Shown here: piece by piece, positions 46,026 through 54,190 of the stretch
Numbering within the stretch: the stretch's first letter is position 1
Layout: every line of letters begins with the position of its first letter
From: Mesobacillus jeotgali
Lineage (GTDB): Bacteria > Bacillota > Bacilli > Bacillales > Cytobacillaceae
Assembly (NCBI RefSeq): GCF_031759225.1
Contig: NZ_CP134494.1
Coordinates: 3,904,501 to 3,968,500, forward strand
Direction: 5' to 3'
Length of the DNA stretch: 64,000 nt
Notes under the pieces: model-generated
Seen by the model: the letters and a program-made list of their open reading frames with translations, nothing else
What the model was told of the DNA's origin: nothing
Database searches by the model: none
Translations under genes and position numbers: made by a program

Positions 46026-46316
46026 TTATTTATCCTGAGCTTGCTTCGCTACCTTCTTGGCAACAAAATAGGCACAGCCAAAGTTGCAATACTCATATAA
46101 GTACTCGCTGACAGTACTGATTTTCGTATCGAAAGTTGACTTCTGGTTTTGGTCATCGAAAAAACCTCTTAGCCTTAGCTGTCCGTAGCCCCAGTCGCCA
46201 ACAATATAGTCATACTTGGTTAGAATTTCGCTATATCTCGCACGAAAGGCTTCTTCGTTAAAGCCATCTCGTCCTTCATCCACGATTTCGTAGCAAAGGT
46301 TATTGATGCAAATCAT
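46026..46316 (-). CDS. yutD: YutD, DUF1027 family
   Basis: 96 residues with GFNEEAFRARYSEILTKYDYI, VGDWGYGQLRLRGFFDD and YCNFGCAYFVAKK, the DUF1027 signature. Cytoplasmic, function unknown. Place next to yutC and lipA matches B. subtilis. Confidence 0.9.
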   Translation of the reverse strand: MICINNLCYEIVDEGRDGFNEEAFRARYSEILTKYDYIVGDWGYGQLRLRGFFDDQNQKSTFDTKISTVSEYLYEYCNFGCAYFVAKKVAKQAQDK

Positions 46317-46463
46317 TGGTCCACCTCTTTTTCGGTAACAGTTTCAGCTTCCTTAAAGCAAGCCGGATCGCTCGCGCTTTTCTTAATTATAACTTATTCC
46401 CCATCAATTACTAAGCAAAAAAATTAATTTCAAAGCCATTCTAATGATTAGGGGGTGTTTTAA

Positions 46464-47162
46464 TTGAAAAAAGCATTAATGGCTCTTGGTATTTGCGGAA
46501 CAGTAGCAATGACAGGATGTGGGGCCGGAGACAATCAAGCCTCACCAAACGGCCGTGATGGCGGAGCTGGCATTTACCAGCAGAGCGGCAACACACTGAA
46601 TGTAAATGATGAGCGCCCAGATTTATACAATGAAGATGGACGCAAAGGTATGAAGGACAAAAGCGAGGACTTCGGGTATGTGCGCCATCAAAGAACTGGG
46701 GTAATGGGTGCAGATAATGGTCAAAATGCATACCAGGCAATCGACCGAGAGCAAATCGCCGACATGATCGGCAAATTCAGCTTGATGGCACAAAATGTGG
46801 ATGATGTATCCACACTTGTTACTGATGAGGAAGTCCTGATTGTATACGCAACAGATTCTCAAAATCGTGACGAGACTGCCGATCAGGTGAAGCGGATGGC
46901 GATGTCTGTTGTTCCGCGCTGGTTCCACGTGTATGTATCAGATGACACTAGCCTGCGCAACGAAGTCGAGAACTTTGCTTCACTCGACACCGATAGCCGT
47001 GATGTCGATGAATTGATTGATGGCGTAGTAAAACAAATGCTTAAGTCTCCACAAGGCCGTCCAATGACAACTGGCGAAAATGCAAATGGTGAAGCCAAAG
47101 GCGAACTGAACGAAGAAACAGATAAAGACGATCTTTCAAACCAAATGGATCAAGGGAAGTAA
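46464..47162 (+). CDS. yutC: YhcN/YlaJ-family sporulation lipoprotein YutC
   Basis: 232 residues from TTG 46464 (GGGGGTG about six bases upstream). Signal peptide KKALMALGICGTVAMTGC ends in a lipobox Cys. The folded part (about 90-200) has VDDVSTLVTDEEVLIVYAT and VVPRWFHVYVSDDTSL typical of YhcN/YlaJ proteins of the spore membrane. N- and C-terminal flanks are polar and low-complexity. Confidence 0.87.
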   Translation: MKKALMALGICGTVAMTGCGAGDNQASPNGRDGGAGIYQQSGNTLNVNDERPDLYNEDGRKGMKDKSEDFGYVRHQRTGVMGADNGQNAYQAIDREQIADMIGKFSLMAQNVDDVSTLVTDEEVLIVYATDSQNRDETADQVKRMAMSVVPRWFHVYVSDDTSLRNEVENFASLDTDSRDVDELIDGVVKQMLKSPQGRPMTTGENANGEAKGELNEETDKDDLSNQMDQGK

Positions 47163-47168
47163 TGAAAA

Positions 47169-47202
47169 GAGTTCAGCATGATGGATGCTGAACTCTTTTT
47201 TA
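47169..47202 (+). terminator. yutC terminator
   Basis: GAGTTCAGCAT / ATGCTGAACTC perfect 11-bp stem, GATGG loop, then TTTTTTT. Confidence 0.94.
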
Positions 47203-47226
47203 GGATTATCAACAAACTGCCCTTTT

Positions 47227-47278
47227 GTACAGTCTAGCTCCAGCGCTTTTCGGGGCTGAACAAGGCGCTTGCGCTTTT
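47227..47278. repeat. Dispersed palindromic repeat, family B, short inverted copy
   Basis: AGCTCCAGCGC joined directly to a TTCGGGGCTGAACAAGGCGC-TTGCGCTTTT tail; inverse of both ends of the 40718-40832 copy with the middle missing. It abuts the lipA stop codon. Confidence 0.78.
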
Positions 47279-47280
47279 CA

Positions 47281-48195
47281 TTACGCTTGCTGGGCTTCCT
47301 GCTCTGCAAGCTCTTGTCTATGTTTTGCAGCAGAGTTGACCTGCTCGTCAGCATGGTAGGATGAACGAACGAGAGGGCCAGCTTCACAATGGCTGAAGCC
47401 TTTCTTGAGCGCGATTTCCCTTAGCTCGGCAAATTCATCAGGATGATAGTATTTCTGTACCTCAAGATGCTTCTTGGAAGGCTGCAGGTATTGACCAAGC
47501 GTAAGGATGTCCACATTGTTAGCACGCAAGTCATCCATTGCTTCGATCAATTCTTCCTTCGTCTCGCCCAGGCCAACCATGATGCTCGATTTCGTCGGGA
47601 TATCTGGCTGCATTTCTTTTGCACGGCGCAAGAACTCCAATGAACGCTCGTACGTTGCACGTGCACGGATTCTTGGCGTCAGGCGCTTTACCGTTTCGAT
47701 GTTGTGATTCAGGATATCCGGGCGTGCATCCATAAGTGTTTTCAGGTTCTCCTCAACTCCGCCCATGTCGGAAGGCAATACTTCAATTGAGGTAAACGGA
47801 TTTTTCTTGCGGATCGCTCTGACAGTCTCGGCAAAAACTGCTGCTCCCCCATCTTTCAAGTCATCACGTGCAACGGCAGTCACGACGGCATGCTTCAGGT
47901 TCATAAGCTCAACGGAATCCGCCACTCTTTCTGGCTCCTGCCAGTCAAGCTCAGTTGGAAGTCCCGTCTTTACAGCACAAAAACGGCATGCACGCGTACA
48001 TACATCCCCAAGGATCATGAAGGTAGCAGTCCGTCTTACTGCCCAGCACTCGTGGATGTTGGGACATCTGGCTTCTTCACAAACAGTATGTAGATTTTTC
48101 TCACGCATCATCTTTTTTAAGCCAGTATAGTTTTCGTTCGTGTTCAGCTTTATCTTCAGCCATTCAGGCTTTCTCTGTACCTCTTTTTTGCTCAT
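47281..48195 (-). CDS. lipA: Lipoyl synthase
   Basis: 304 residues from ATG 48195 (GGAGTG seven bases upstream). Radical-SAM enzyme that inserts two sulfurs into octanoyl groups. The auxiliary cluster cysteines are in [12 protein letters not shown] and the radical-SAM cluster cysteines in [10 protein letters not shown] (CxxxCxxC). [10 protein letters not shown] is a substrate-binding loop. It depends on Fe-S delivery, with the SUF and Nfu proteins also in this window. Confidence 0.95.
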   Translation of the reverse strand: MSKKEVQRKPEWLKIKLNTNENYTGLKKMMREKNLHTVCEEARCPNIHECWAVRRTATFMILGDVCTRACRFCAVKTGLPTELDWQEPERVADSVELMNLKHAVVTAVARDDLKDGGAAVFAETVRAIRKKNPFTSIEVLPSDMGGVEENLKTLMDARPDILNHNIETVKRLTPRIRARATYERSLEFLRRAKEMQPDIPTKSSIMVGLGETKEELIEAMDDLRANNVDILTLGQYLQPSKKHLEVQKYYHPDEFAELREIALKKGFSHCEAGPLVRSSYHADEQVNSAAKHRQELAEQEAQQA

Positions 48196-48449
48196 TATTT
48201 TCACTCCATTCCTGCTGCATTACATCAAGAACACCATGTAAAAATCAAGGCCGGTATACAGCTTCTCTGATGTCACTTTAACACAATGGAAAACTCTCGA
48301 CAAGTACGATAACCTTGGGTTCCTTGCGATTACCATTATTTGATATTTATGAAAAATCCCCATCATCGCAAACTAACAGAAGAAAAGCGGAGGCAGTGTT
48401 TTATGCTGATGCTGGAATTTATAGGCTACATCCTGAAGGGAGGATTACG

Positions 48450-49448
48450 GTGAAAATCCTTAAAGCAGTTATCGTTCTTTTTTTACTTTCCCCTGTCCTG
48501 TTGAGTGACCATGCATATGCAGCCGAACTGAGCCAGGAGGATGTTTATAAAAAGAGAATGGAACTCTATACCAAAGTAGAAGCGGTCAGCCAGATTCCCT
48601 GGTACTATATTGCTGCGGTGGACCAATATGAGCGGAATGTCCGCCAGGCAAGAAGAGATTTACCCAAGGCGGAAGGTATTGCAGGTGTTTATTTTAAGCC
48701 GGAAGAATGGGCTGGTCTCCTGAACCCTAATCTTGAAGATGACAATGCCGTTTCCATTCAGTTCTTTAATGGAATTGGTTTTGACGGAAATGGCGATGGC
48801 AAAGCAAGTTTGAAGGATGACGAGGACGTACTCCAGGCTTTTGCCCAATACCTGCTATCATATGGCACAGACCATGAAAACTTAAAAATTGGGCTGTGGA
48901 ACTACTATAAGCGTGATAAAACTGTTGGTATCATCATTGGCAAAGCAATGATTTACAAGCACTTTGGGCGTTTAGACCTCGACACTCATGTCTTTCCTAT
49001 GCCACTAAGAAGCAACCACAGCTATAACAATACTTGGGGTGATGCCCGTGGCTGGGGCGGCAGACGGATACATGAAGGAACAGATATTTTTGCCGGCTAT
49101 GGAGTTCCGGTAAGGGCGACAGGGTACGGGATCGTTGAAATGAAGGGCTGGAATAAGTATGGCGGTTGGCGTGTAGGCATCCGCGATATTAATAATACCT
49201 ACCATTATTATGCCCACCTGAGCGGCTTCGCAAAGGATCTCAAGGTTGGACAAATCGTCGAACCAGGCACGGTCATTGGCGGCGTTGGCAGCTCAGGGTA
49301 CGGACCTCCGGGGACAAGCGGAAAATTCCCTCCCCATCTTCATTATGGCATGTACAAAGATAATGGCTATACCGAATGGTCCTTTGACCCCTACCCTCAC
49401 TTAAAAATGTGGGCAAGGCAGGAAAGAGCCAATCTGAAGAAAAAATAA
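48450..49448 (+). CDS. lytH: M23 metallopeptidase LytH/YunA
   Basis: 332 residues from GTG 48450 (AAGGGAGG just upstream). Signal peptide KILKAVIVLFLLSPVLLSDHAYA, then an alpha-helical N-domain and a C-terminal M23/LytM domain with HEGTDIFAGYGVPV (His, Asp) and HLHYGMYK (His-x-His) zinc ligands. In B. subtilis LytH is an L-Ala-D-Glu endopeptidase that makes single-alanine side chains in spore cortex. Divergent from lipA. Confidence 0.88.
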   Translation: MKILKAVIVLFLLSPVLLSDHAYAAELSQEDVYKKRMELYTKVEAVSQIPWYYIAAVDQYERNVRQARRDLPKAEGIAGVYFKPEEWAGLLNPNLEDDNAVSIQFFNGIGFDGNGDGKASLKDDEDVLQAFAQYLLSYGTDHENLKIGLWNYYKRDKTVGIIIGKAMIYKHFGRLDLDTHVFPMPLRSNHSYNNTWGDARGWGGRRIHEGTDIFAGYGVPVRATGYGIVEMKGWNKYGGWRVGIRDINNTYHYYAHLSGFAKDLKVGQIVEPGTVIGGVGSSGYGPPGTSGKFPPHLHYGMYKDNGYTEWSFDPYPHLKMWARQERANLKKK

Positions 49449-49456
49449 GCATTCAA

Positions 49457-49484
49457 AAAGGCCAACCATTCCGGTTGGCCTTTC
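49457..49484. terminator. Bidirectional terminator between lytH and metS
   Basis: AAGGCCAACC / GGTTGGCCTT ten-pair stem with ATTCC loop. Confidence 0.9.
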
Positions 49485-49488
49485 CAAT

Positions 49489-49590
49489 TTATGACCGTGC
49501 TTTTTTTACAGCATATAACACACTTGCTGCAAGACCTCCCCAAATAACGACCATGCCTACGACCATCATGACTAATGCGCTAGCATCCAT
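49489..49590 (-). CDS. metS: Small subunit of NSS transporter, MetS-like
   Basis: 33 residues: one hydrophobic helix (ALVMMVVGMVVIWGGLAASVLYAV) and a basic end KKARS. Start ATG overlaps the stop of the transporter gene as TAATG, so translation is coupled. Such one-helix partners accompany NSS methionine/alanine transporters (MetP-MetS type). Confidence 0.82.
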   Translation of the reverse strand: MDASALVMMVVGMVVIWGGLAASVLYAVKKARS

Positions 49591-51101
49591 TATTTAGCAA
49601 CCCCCTTGTCTTGTGGAACTTCATATAGAGCTGCATCCCACTTCTTTGCCTTAGCGAAAATAAATCCGACTAAAATCGCAGCGATTGCGACTAACCATCC
49701 GTAATATACATTGAACATGACCGGATATCCGCCATAGCTAGTTTTAATATCAGTCATGATGTTCATGACCATCATGATTCCCAGTACCACTGGAGTGATG
49801 TATTTCAAGGAAATCACCCACCAGCTTCCTAGACGGATATCAGAAATTGCATCAGCATGGTTTTGCAAGTTGGTCAGTTCCTTGGCTACCCATACAATGA
49901 AGACTACTTCTACAAGACCAGCAAGAGCAACACCATAGTTATTGATGAATGCATCTGTTGTATCAAGGAAATTCAAGCCGCCCTGTGTAGCGAACAGGAT
50001 GGAGATCAAGGCAGACAAACCGCCTCCGATTGCAACAGCCTTAGTACGGGAAACATTGAATTTGTCCTGTACTCCGGCAACATATGTCTCAACGATTGAA
50101 ATCAATGAAGAAAGACCTGCCAGTGTCAAGCTGACGAAGAATAAGACTCCGAACGCTGCACTGAATGCCGGCAACTCATTAATGATTTGCGGGAATACCG
50201 CGAATGCTAAGATTACACCTTTGCTTACCACTTCATCGATTGGAGCTCCCTGGGACATAGCCATGAAGCCCAATGCTGCGAAAACCCCGATACCAGCCAG
50301 CAACTCAAAAGATGAGTTAGCAAAAGCTGTAATGAAGGCGTTATTCGTAATATCAGATTTCTTTGGCAGATAGCTTGAGTAAGTGATCATGATTGCAAAT
50401 GCAATGGATAAAGAGAAGAAAATCTGTCCATATGCTGCAACCCACACCTTACCATTAAAGATCTGGCTCCAGTCTGGCTTGAAGAATGCGTTGACACCAT
50501 CAATGGCTCCATCCAGAGTCAATGCGCGAACGACAATTACAAAGAATAAAATAACAAGTGCAGGAATAAAAATCTTGTTCGCAACTTCGATACCTTTCTT
50601 GACTCCCTTGAACAGGATACCAAGAGTGATGACCCAAACAATGACTAATGGAAGGAATACTCCAGGTACGATACTTCCAACCTGGCCAGCGTCAACTACC
50701 TTTAAATAGTCACCGACAAGGAATGTCAGCGGATCGTCGCCCCATTGCTTGCTTAATGAGAAATAAGCGTAAGACATTGCCCATGCGATGATGACTGCAT
50801 AATAGGTAGAAATGACAAAGGATACAGCGAGCTGCCACCAGCCGATCCACTCAGCACCTTTACGCATTTTGAAGTAACTTAATGGTGCAGAACCACGATA
50901 CTTATGACCAATTGTGAATTCCAAAATCAAAATCGGAATACCTGCTGTCAGGAGTGCAAATAAGTACGGGAAGAAAAATGCTCCCCCACCATTCTCATAA
51001 GCTACACCAGGGAAACGCCAAATATTTCCCAACCCGACTGCCGATCCTACCGCGGCAAGAATAAATCCCGCCCTTGTTCCCCACTGTGGACGATTTTCCA
51101 T
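49590..51101 (-). CDS. metP: Sodium-dependent NSS-family amino acid transporter (MetP-like)
   Basis: 503 residues from ATG 51101 (GAGGGGG eight bases upstream), 12 membrane segments, LeuT fold. GSAVGLGNIWRFPGVAYENGGG holds the helix-1 unwound region and sodium/amino-acid site. The following small subunit suggests the methionine/alanine branch, but substrate is inferred only. Confidence 0.87.
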   Translation of the reverse strand: MENRPQWGTRAGFILAAVGSAVGLGNIWRFPGVAYENGGGAFFFPYLFALLTAGIPILILEFTIGHKYRGSAPLSYFKMRKGAEWIGWWQLAVSFVISTYYAVIIAWAMSYAYFSLSKQWGDDPLTFLVGDYLKVVDAGQVGSIVPGVFLPLVIVWVITLGILFKGVKKGIEVANKIFIPALVILFFVIVVRALTLDGAIDGVNAFFKPDWSQIFNGKVWVAAYGQIFFSLSIAFAIMITYSSYLPKKSDITNNAFITAFANSSFELLAGIGVFAALGFMAMSQGAPIDEVVSKGVILAFAVFPQIINELPAFSAAFGVLFFVSLTLAGLSSLISIVETYVAGVQDKFNVSRTKAVAIGGGLSALISILFATQGGLNFLDTTDAFINNYGVALAGLVEVVFIVWVAKELTNLQNHADAISDIRLGSWWVISLKYITPVVLGIMMVMNIMTDIKTSYGGYPVMFNVYYGWLVAIAAILVGFIFAKAKKWDAALYEVPQDKGVAK

Positions 51102-51186
51102 TTTTAATCCCCCTCGCCTTCTAACCACCTGGAAAATATTGATGAATTAGAAAGTTTTATATTTTCAGATTATTTAGTCTAGGAAT

Positions 51187-51215
51187 AGTATAGCTAGTTT
51201 TTAATTGCTTGTCAA
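51187..51215 (-). promoter_or_regulatory. SigA promoter of metP-metS
   Basis: Minus strand TTGACA (51210-51215), 17-base spacer, TATACT (51187-51192), nearly consensus. Confidence 0.85.
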
Positions 51216-51317
51216 AATATTATTTTCGTCATAATAAAAATATTCCTATAAAATTTTTCCCAACTATACCAATGCCCCTATTAATCAGGATTCTATTCCC
51301 ACTTTCTTGAAAATATG

Positions 51318-51348
51318 AAAAGGCTGTCTGAAAGTCAGACAGCCTTTA
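51318..51348 (-). terminator. Terminator of the NhaC-family gene
   Basis: AAAGGCTGTCTGA / TCAGACAGCCTTT 13-bp stem, AAG-type loop, minus-strand TTTTC follows. Confidence 0.92.
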
Positions 51349-51351
51349 ACA

Positions 51352-52938
51352 TTATTCTGCAAGATTTTCTTTTAACACTTCTTCCTGGGTTGTCTTGCTT
51401 CCGAAGATGAAAGCAAAAGCAATAAGCAGGATGGCCACAGCCGCCAGTGCACCAACAGTGCTACCTGTGAAACCAATGATCAGGAATCCGACAGATGCTA
51501 TCGCTGCAGAAATCAAAGCGTATGGCAGCTGCGTCATGACATGGTCTAAGTGGTGCGATCCAGCACCCGTTGATGAAAGGATCGTCGTATCGGATATTGG
51601 TGAACAATGGTCACCAAATACTGCACCCGCCAACACCGCTGCCAATGCTGGCAGCATGATCGTAATATCAGCTGCAGCAGCGATATCCCCTGCAATTGGA
51701 AGCAGGATGCCGAATGATCCCCATGAAGTTCCTGTTGAGAAAGCCATGATTCCAGCTACTAGGAATAGCAGGAACGGCAGGAATGAAATATTGATATTAG
51801 AGCTTTCGACAATACCAGCAAGATATTTACCCGTTTCGAGTCTGCCAATCAAATCAACAATGACCCATGCGAAGACAAGGATATAGATTGCTGGAAGCAT
51901 GGATTTAATGCCTTCCACCATTCCTTTTCCAAAAACATTTGCATTGATGCCTTTTAATACGAAAGCTTGTCTTACGAATAGAATCAGTGCAACAGCAAGG
52001 CCGAGCAAACCACCGGTGACAAGCGACTTCGTTACATCTGTATTTTCAAATATCCCGAAAATGGTCACTTCACCTTCAACAGCGCTTGCGCCTGTCCAAA
52101 GCATCATGCCAACTGTTCCAATGACAAGGGCAATAATCGGCCATACAAGGTCTCCGACTGTTCCTTTCGAGCTTGTTGGAAGGTCATCCTTCAATTCGCC
52201 AGGTATAGGCTTGTCCTGAGGAACGACAATTCCTTCCATGATTGCACGTTCTTCATGCTGTTTCATCGGCCCGATTTCAACATTGCGAAGAGCTACGATA
52301 AAGACCATCGCTAACGCTGCAAGAGCATAAAAGTTCATAGGCACGATTTGCATGAATCCAGAGAACGCACTATATTCATTTACACCGTGAGCAGCAAGGA
52401 TTGTACCGATCAAAGCAATGATGTATGCTCCCCAGCTGGAAATTGGTGAGATGACACACATAGGGGCTGAAGTTGAATCAATAATATAAGCAAGCTTTGC
52501 ACGCGAAACCTTCTGTCGGTCTGTGATCGGACGTGTAATCTGGCCAACAGCCAAAGCATTAAAATAATCATCAATGAAGATAATAATTCCCAAAAATGCA
52601 CCTACAAGCTGTGCTCCTACCCTTGTTTTCACACGCTTCATTGCCCATTCGCCAAATGCACGGCTTCCGCCTGAAATGGAAATGAACGCAGTGATGGTTC
52701 CCAATAATAATAAGAATAGGATGATGTACAAGCTATATGTGTTCAATTCCCCATCAGCGACGACGATTCCTTTGGCCGCGTCCCACATAATAGCAAATGT
52801 TTCTGCGATATTGAATTCAGCTAGCAAAAAAGCCGCTGCGATGATGCCTGTTCCCAGTGATAGCAGCACTCGTCTTGTGATGACTACCATCAGGATTGCC
52901 ACTAATGGCGGCAGCAATGAAAAAATAGTGTTTTCCAT
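51352..52938 (-). CDS. lysW: NhaC-family transporter under lysine control (LysW type)
   Basis: 528 residues, about 12 membrane segments. GDHCSPISDTTILSSTGAGSHH is the NhaC-family core with polar residues in a discontinuous helix. NhaC members are annotated Na+/H+ antiporters, but homologues behind lysine riboswitches (named LysW) are proposed lysine transporters. The clear L-box upstream (53089-53262) supports lysine as the physiological substrate here. Confidence 0.85.
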   Translation of the reverse strand: MENTIFSLLPPLVAILMVVITRRVLLSLGTGIIAAAFLLAEFNIAETFAIMWDAAKGIVVADGELNTYSLYIILFLLLLGTITAFISISGGSRAFGEWAMKRVKTRVGAQLVGAFLGIIIFIDDYFNALAVGQITRPITDRQKVSRAKLAYIIDSTSAPMCVISPISSWGAYIIALIGTILAAHGVNEYSAFSGFMQIVPMNFYALAALAMVFIVALRNVEIGPMKQHEERAIMEGIVVPQDKPIPGELKDDLPTSSKGTVGDLVWPIIALVIGTVGMMLWTGASAVEGEVTIFGIFENTDVTKSLVTGGLLGLAVALILFVRQAFVLKGINANVFGKGMVEGIKSMLPAIYILVFAWVIVDLIGRLETGKYLAGIVESSNINISFLPFLLFLVAGIMAFSTGTSWGSFGILLPIAGDIAAAADITIMLPALAAVLAGAVFGDHCSPISDTTILSSTGAGSHHLDHVMTQLPYALISAAIASVGFLIIGFTGSTVGALAAVAILLIAFAFIFGSKTTQEEVLKENLAE

Positions 52939-53007
52939 ACTCTCTTTCTCCTCCTTGTTTTTGACAGGGGGAAACTTTTACATGAACAGAGTTAAGTTGC
53001 TTTCTTT

Positions 53008-53058
53008 TAAAAAAATACAAAAAAGGGCAACGATAGAGAACATTCTATCGCTGCCCTT
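53008..53058 (-). terminator. Riboswitch expression-platform terminator
   Basis: Minus strand AAGGGCAGCGATAGA / TCTATCGTTGCCCTT stem (one wobble), short loop, then TTTTTTGTATTTTTTT. Forms downstream of the aptamer and upstream of the transporter. Confidence 0.92.
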
Positions 53059-53088
53059 AATAAGCAACTAGTGTCTCCATCACGATCT

Positions 53089-53262
53089 GTAGCTCCCCAT
53101 TATGGATATACCTCCATAATGACAGTGATACTCTTGTTCAAAGTATCCCCAGCAATAGAAAATGTGACTCACTTAATATTGCTTCGGCAAAATTCCCTTT
53201 CAGCTATGGTCAACGTTGTCATCCTCACACAGCTTACTCTTGAATCCTGCGCCTCTACCCCA
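53089..53262 (-). ncRNA. Lysine riboswitch (L-box) aptamer
   Basis: Reading the minus strand, GGGUAGAGGCGCAGGAUUCA opens the aptamer, followed by AAGAGUAAGCUGUGUGAGG, UGACA, GCCGAAG (53182-53188), UUGCUGGGGAUACU and a closing GGAGCUAC. These are the conserved blocks of the five-way lysine junction. Lysine binding is expected to favour the downstream terminator. Confidence 0.93.
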
Positions 53263-53296
53263 TCGGAATGATGTGGTTTATTATTCAATTGGTTTT

Positions 53297-53325
53297 ATAA
53301 TATAACAATATCGCTAACTTGACAA
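53297..53325 (-). promoter_or_regulatory. SigA promoter of the riboswitch-controlled transporter
   Basis: Minus strand TTGTCA (53320-53325), 17-base spacer, TATTAT (53297-53302), about 35 bases before the aptamer. Confidence 0.8.
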
Positions 53326-53331
53326 CTGTTT

Positions 53332-54090
53332 TTATTCTCCAGGAAGCTGGATGGCTGGTGAAGCATCTCCGCCGCCATTGTAAAACTGTGGAACTTTTCC
53401 TGGGTAGTAGAAGCTGCCAATCGGAATGTTTTCCCGCACAGTAGCGATTTCGGTCGCAAAAGGAATGATGATCTGCACATTTACTTTGACCCTGACTGAA
53501 ACATTGATCAGTGTATTGTTGATTCCATGTTCTTCTGTCTCCCATACAACATCGGCTGTGACATCGCCGATCGCATTGAATTTCACTGGAACTCTCGGAC
53601 CCATATTACCTAGTAATGCATTATTGGTTGCCTGGCCCAGTGGAACATAATAGATGATCCCAGCTTCCCGGTCTTCTTCATCGGTGACGAGTTCGACATC
53701 TGACAGCATCTCAAGCGAGGTGAGATTCCCTCTTTCAGCTTCCTTCAGGTTCATTTGTACAATATTGGTCGTTTCTGCTTTTACCCTGTTAATGATTTCA
53801 GTGTTGAACTTTACCACAGTGGTCGTTCCGCCATCGACTGGGACGAATTCTATGACCTTATCAATATCCATCCCGCTGGCGATTTTTTTATTGATGGCCT
53901 TGTTGATCACCAGGGTGGCAATCTTCCTTGTCTGGGATTCTGCGTATTTCATCAATGTGGGCTCGAGCCCTTTATCTATGATCCAGAGTCCTGCTGCTGT
54001 TGAAAAGGAAAAAAAGACGAATGTCAGCAGGAATACATACCTGAAAGGCAAGGGCCCTTTCCGAGGCAGCCGCCGGCCGAATTTTGCCAA
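53332..54090 (-). CDS. yunB: Sporulation protein YunB
   Basis: 252 residues from TTG 54090. One N-terminal membrane helix (YVFLLTFVFFSFSTAAGLWII) preceded by a basic cytoplasmic start and followed by an extracytoplasmic domain rich in beta and amphipathic helices (GTTTVVKFNTEIINRVKAET). In B. subtilis yunB is a SigE-dependent gene needed for normal sporulation. The ribosome site GAGGGGGGA is part of a 14-bp hairpin. Confidence 0.88.
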   Translation of the reverse strand: MAKFGRRLPRKGPLPFRYVFLLTFVFFSFSTAAGLWIIDKGLEPTLMKYAESQTRKIATLVINKAINKKIASGMDIDKVIEFVPVDGGTTTVVKFNTEIINRVKAETTNIVQMNLKEAERGNLTSLEMLSDVELVTDEEDREAGIIYYVPLGQATNNALLGNMGPRVPVKFNAIGDVTADVVWETEEHGINNTLINVSVRVKVNVQIIIPFATEIATVRENIPIGSFYYPGKVPQFYNGGGDASPAIQLPGE

Positions 54091-54097
54091 AACAAAT

Positions 54098-54134
54098 CCC
54101 CCCTCTAAAGCTATATGTATGCTTCAAAGGGGGG
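54098..54134 (-). promoter_or_regulatory. Perfect hairpin masking the yunB ribosome site
   Basis: CCCCCCUUUGAAGC pairs with GCUUUAGAGGGGGG over all 14 positions (two G-U pairs) around a nine-base loop. The 3' arm is the ribosome site of yunB, and AUUUGUUUU follows, so it may act as a terminator for the HD-GYP gene, a translation lock, or both. Confidence 0.75.
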
Positions 54135-54190
54135 AACTAGCCTAAAAACTATAATTAACTTTGTACTTCTACCACATGGACTATATAAAA

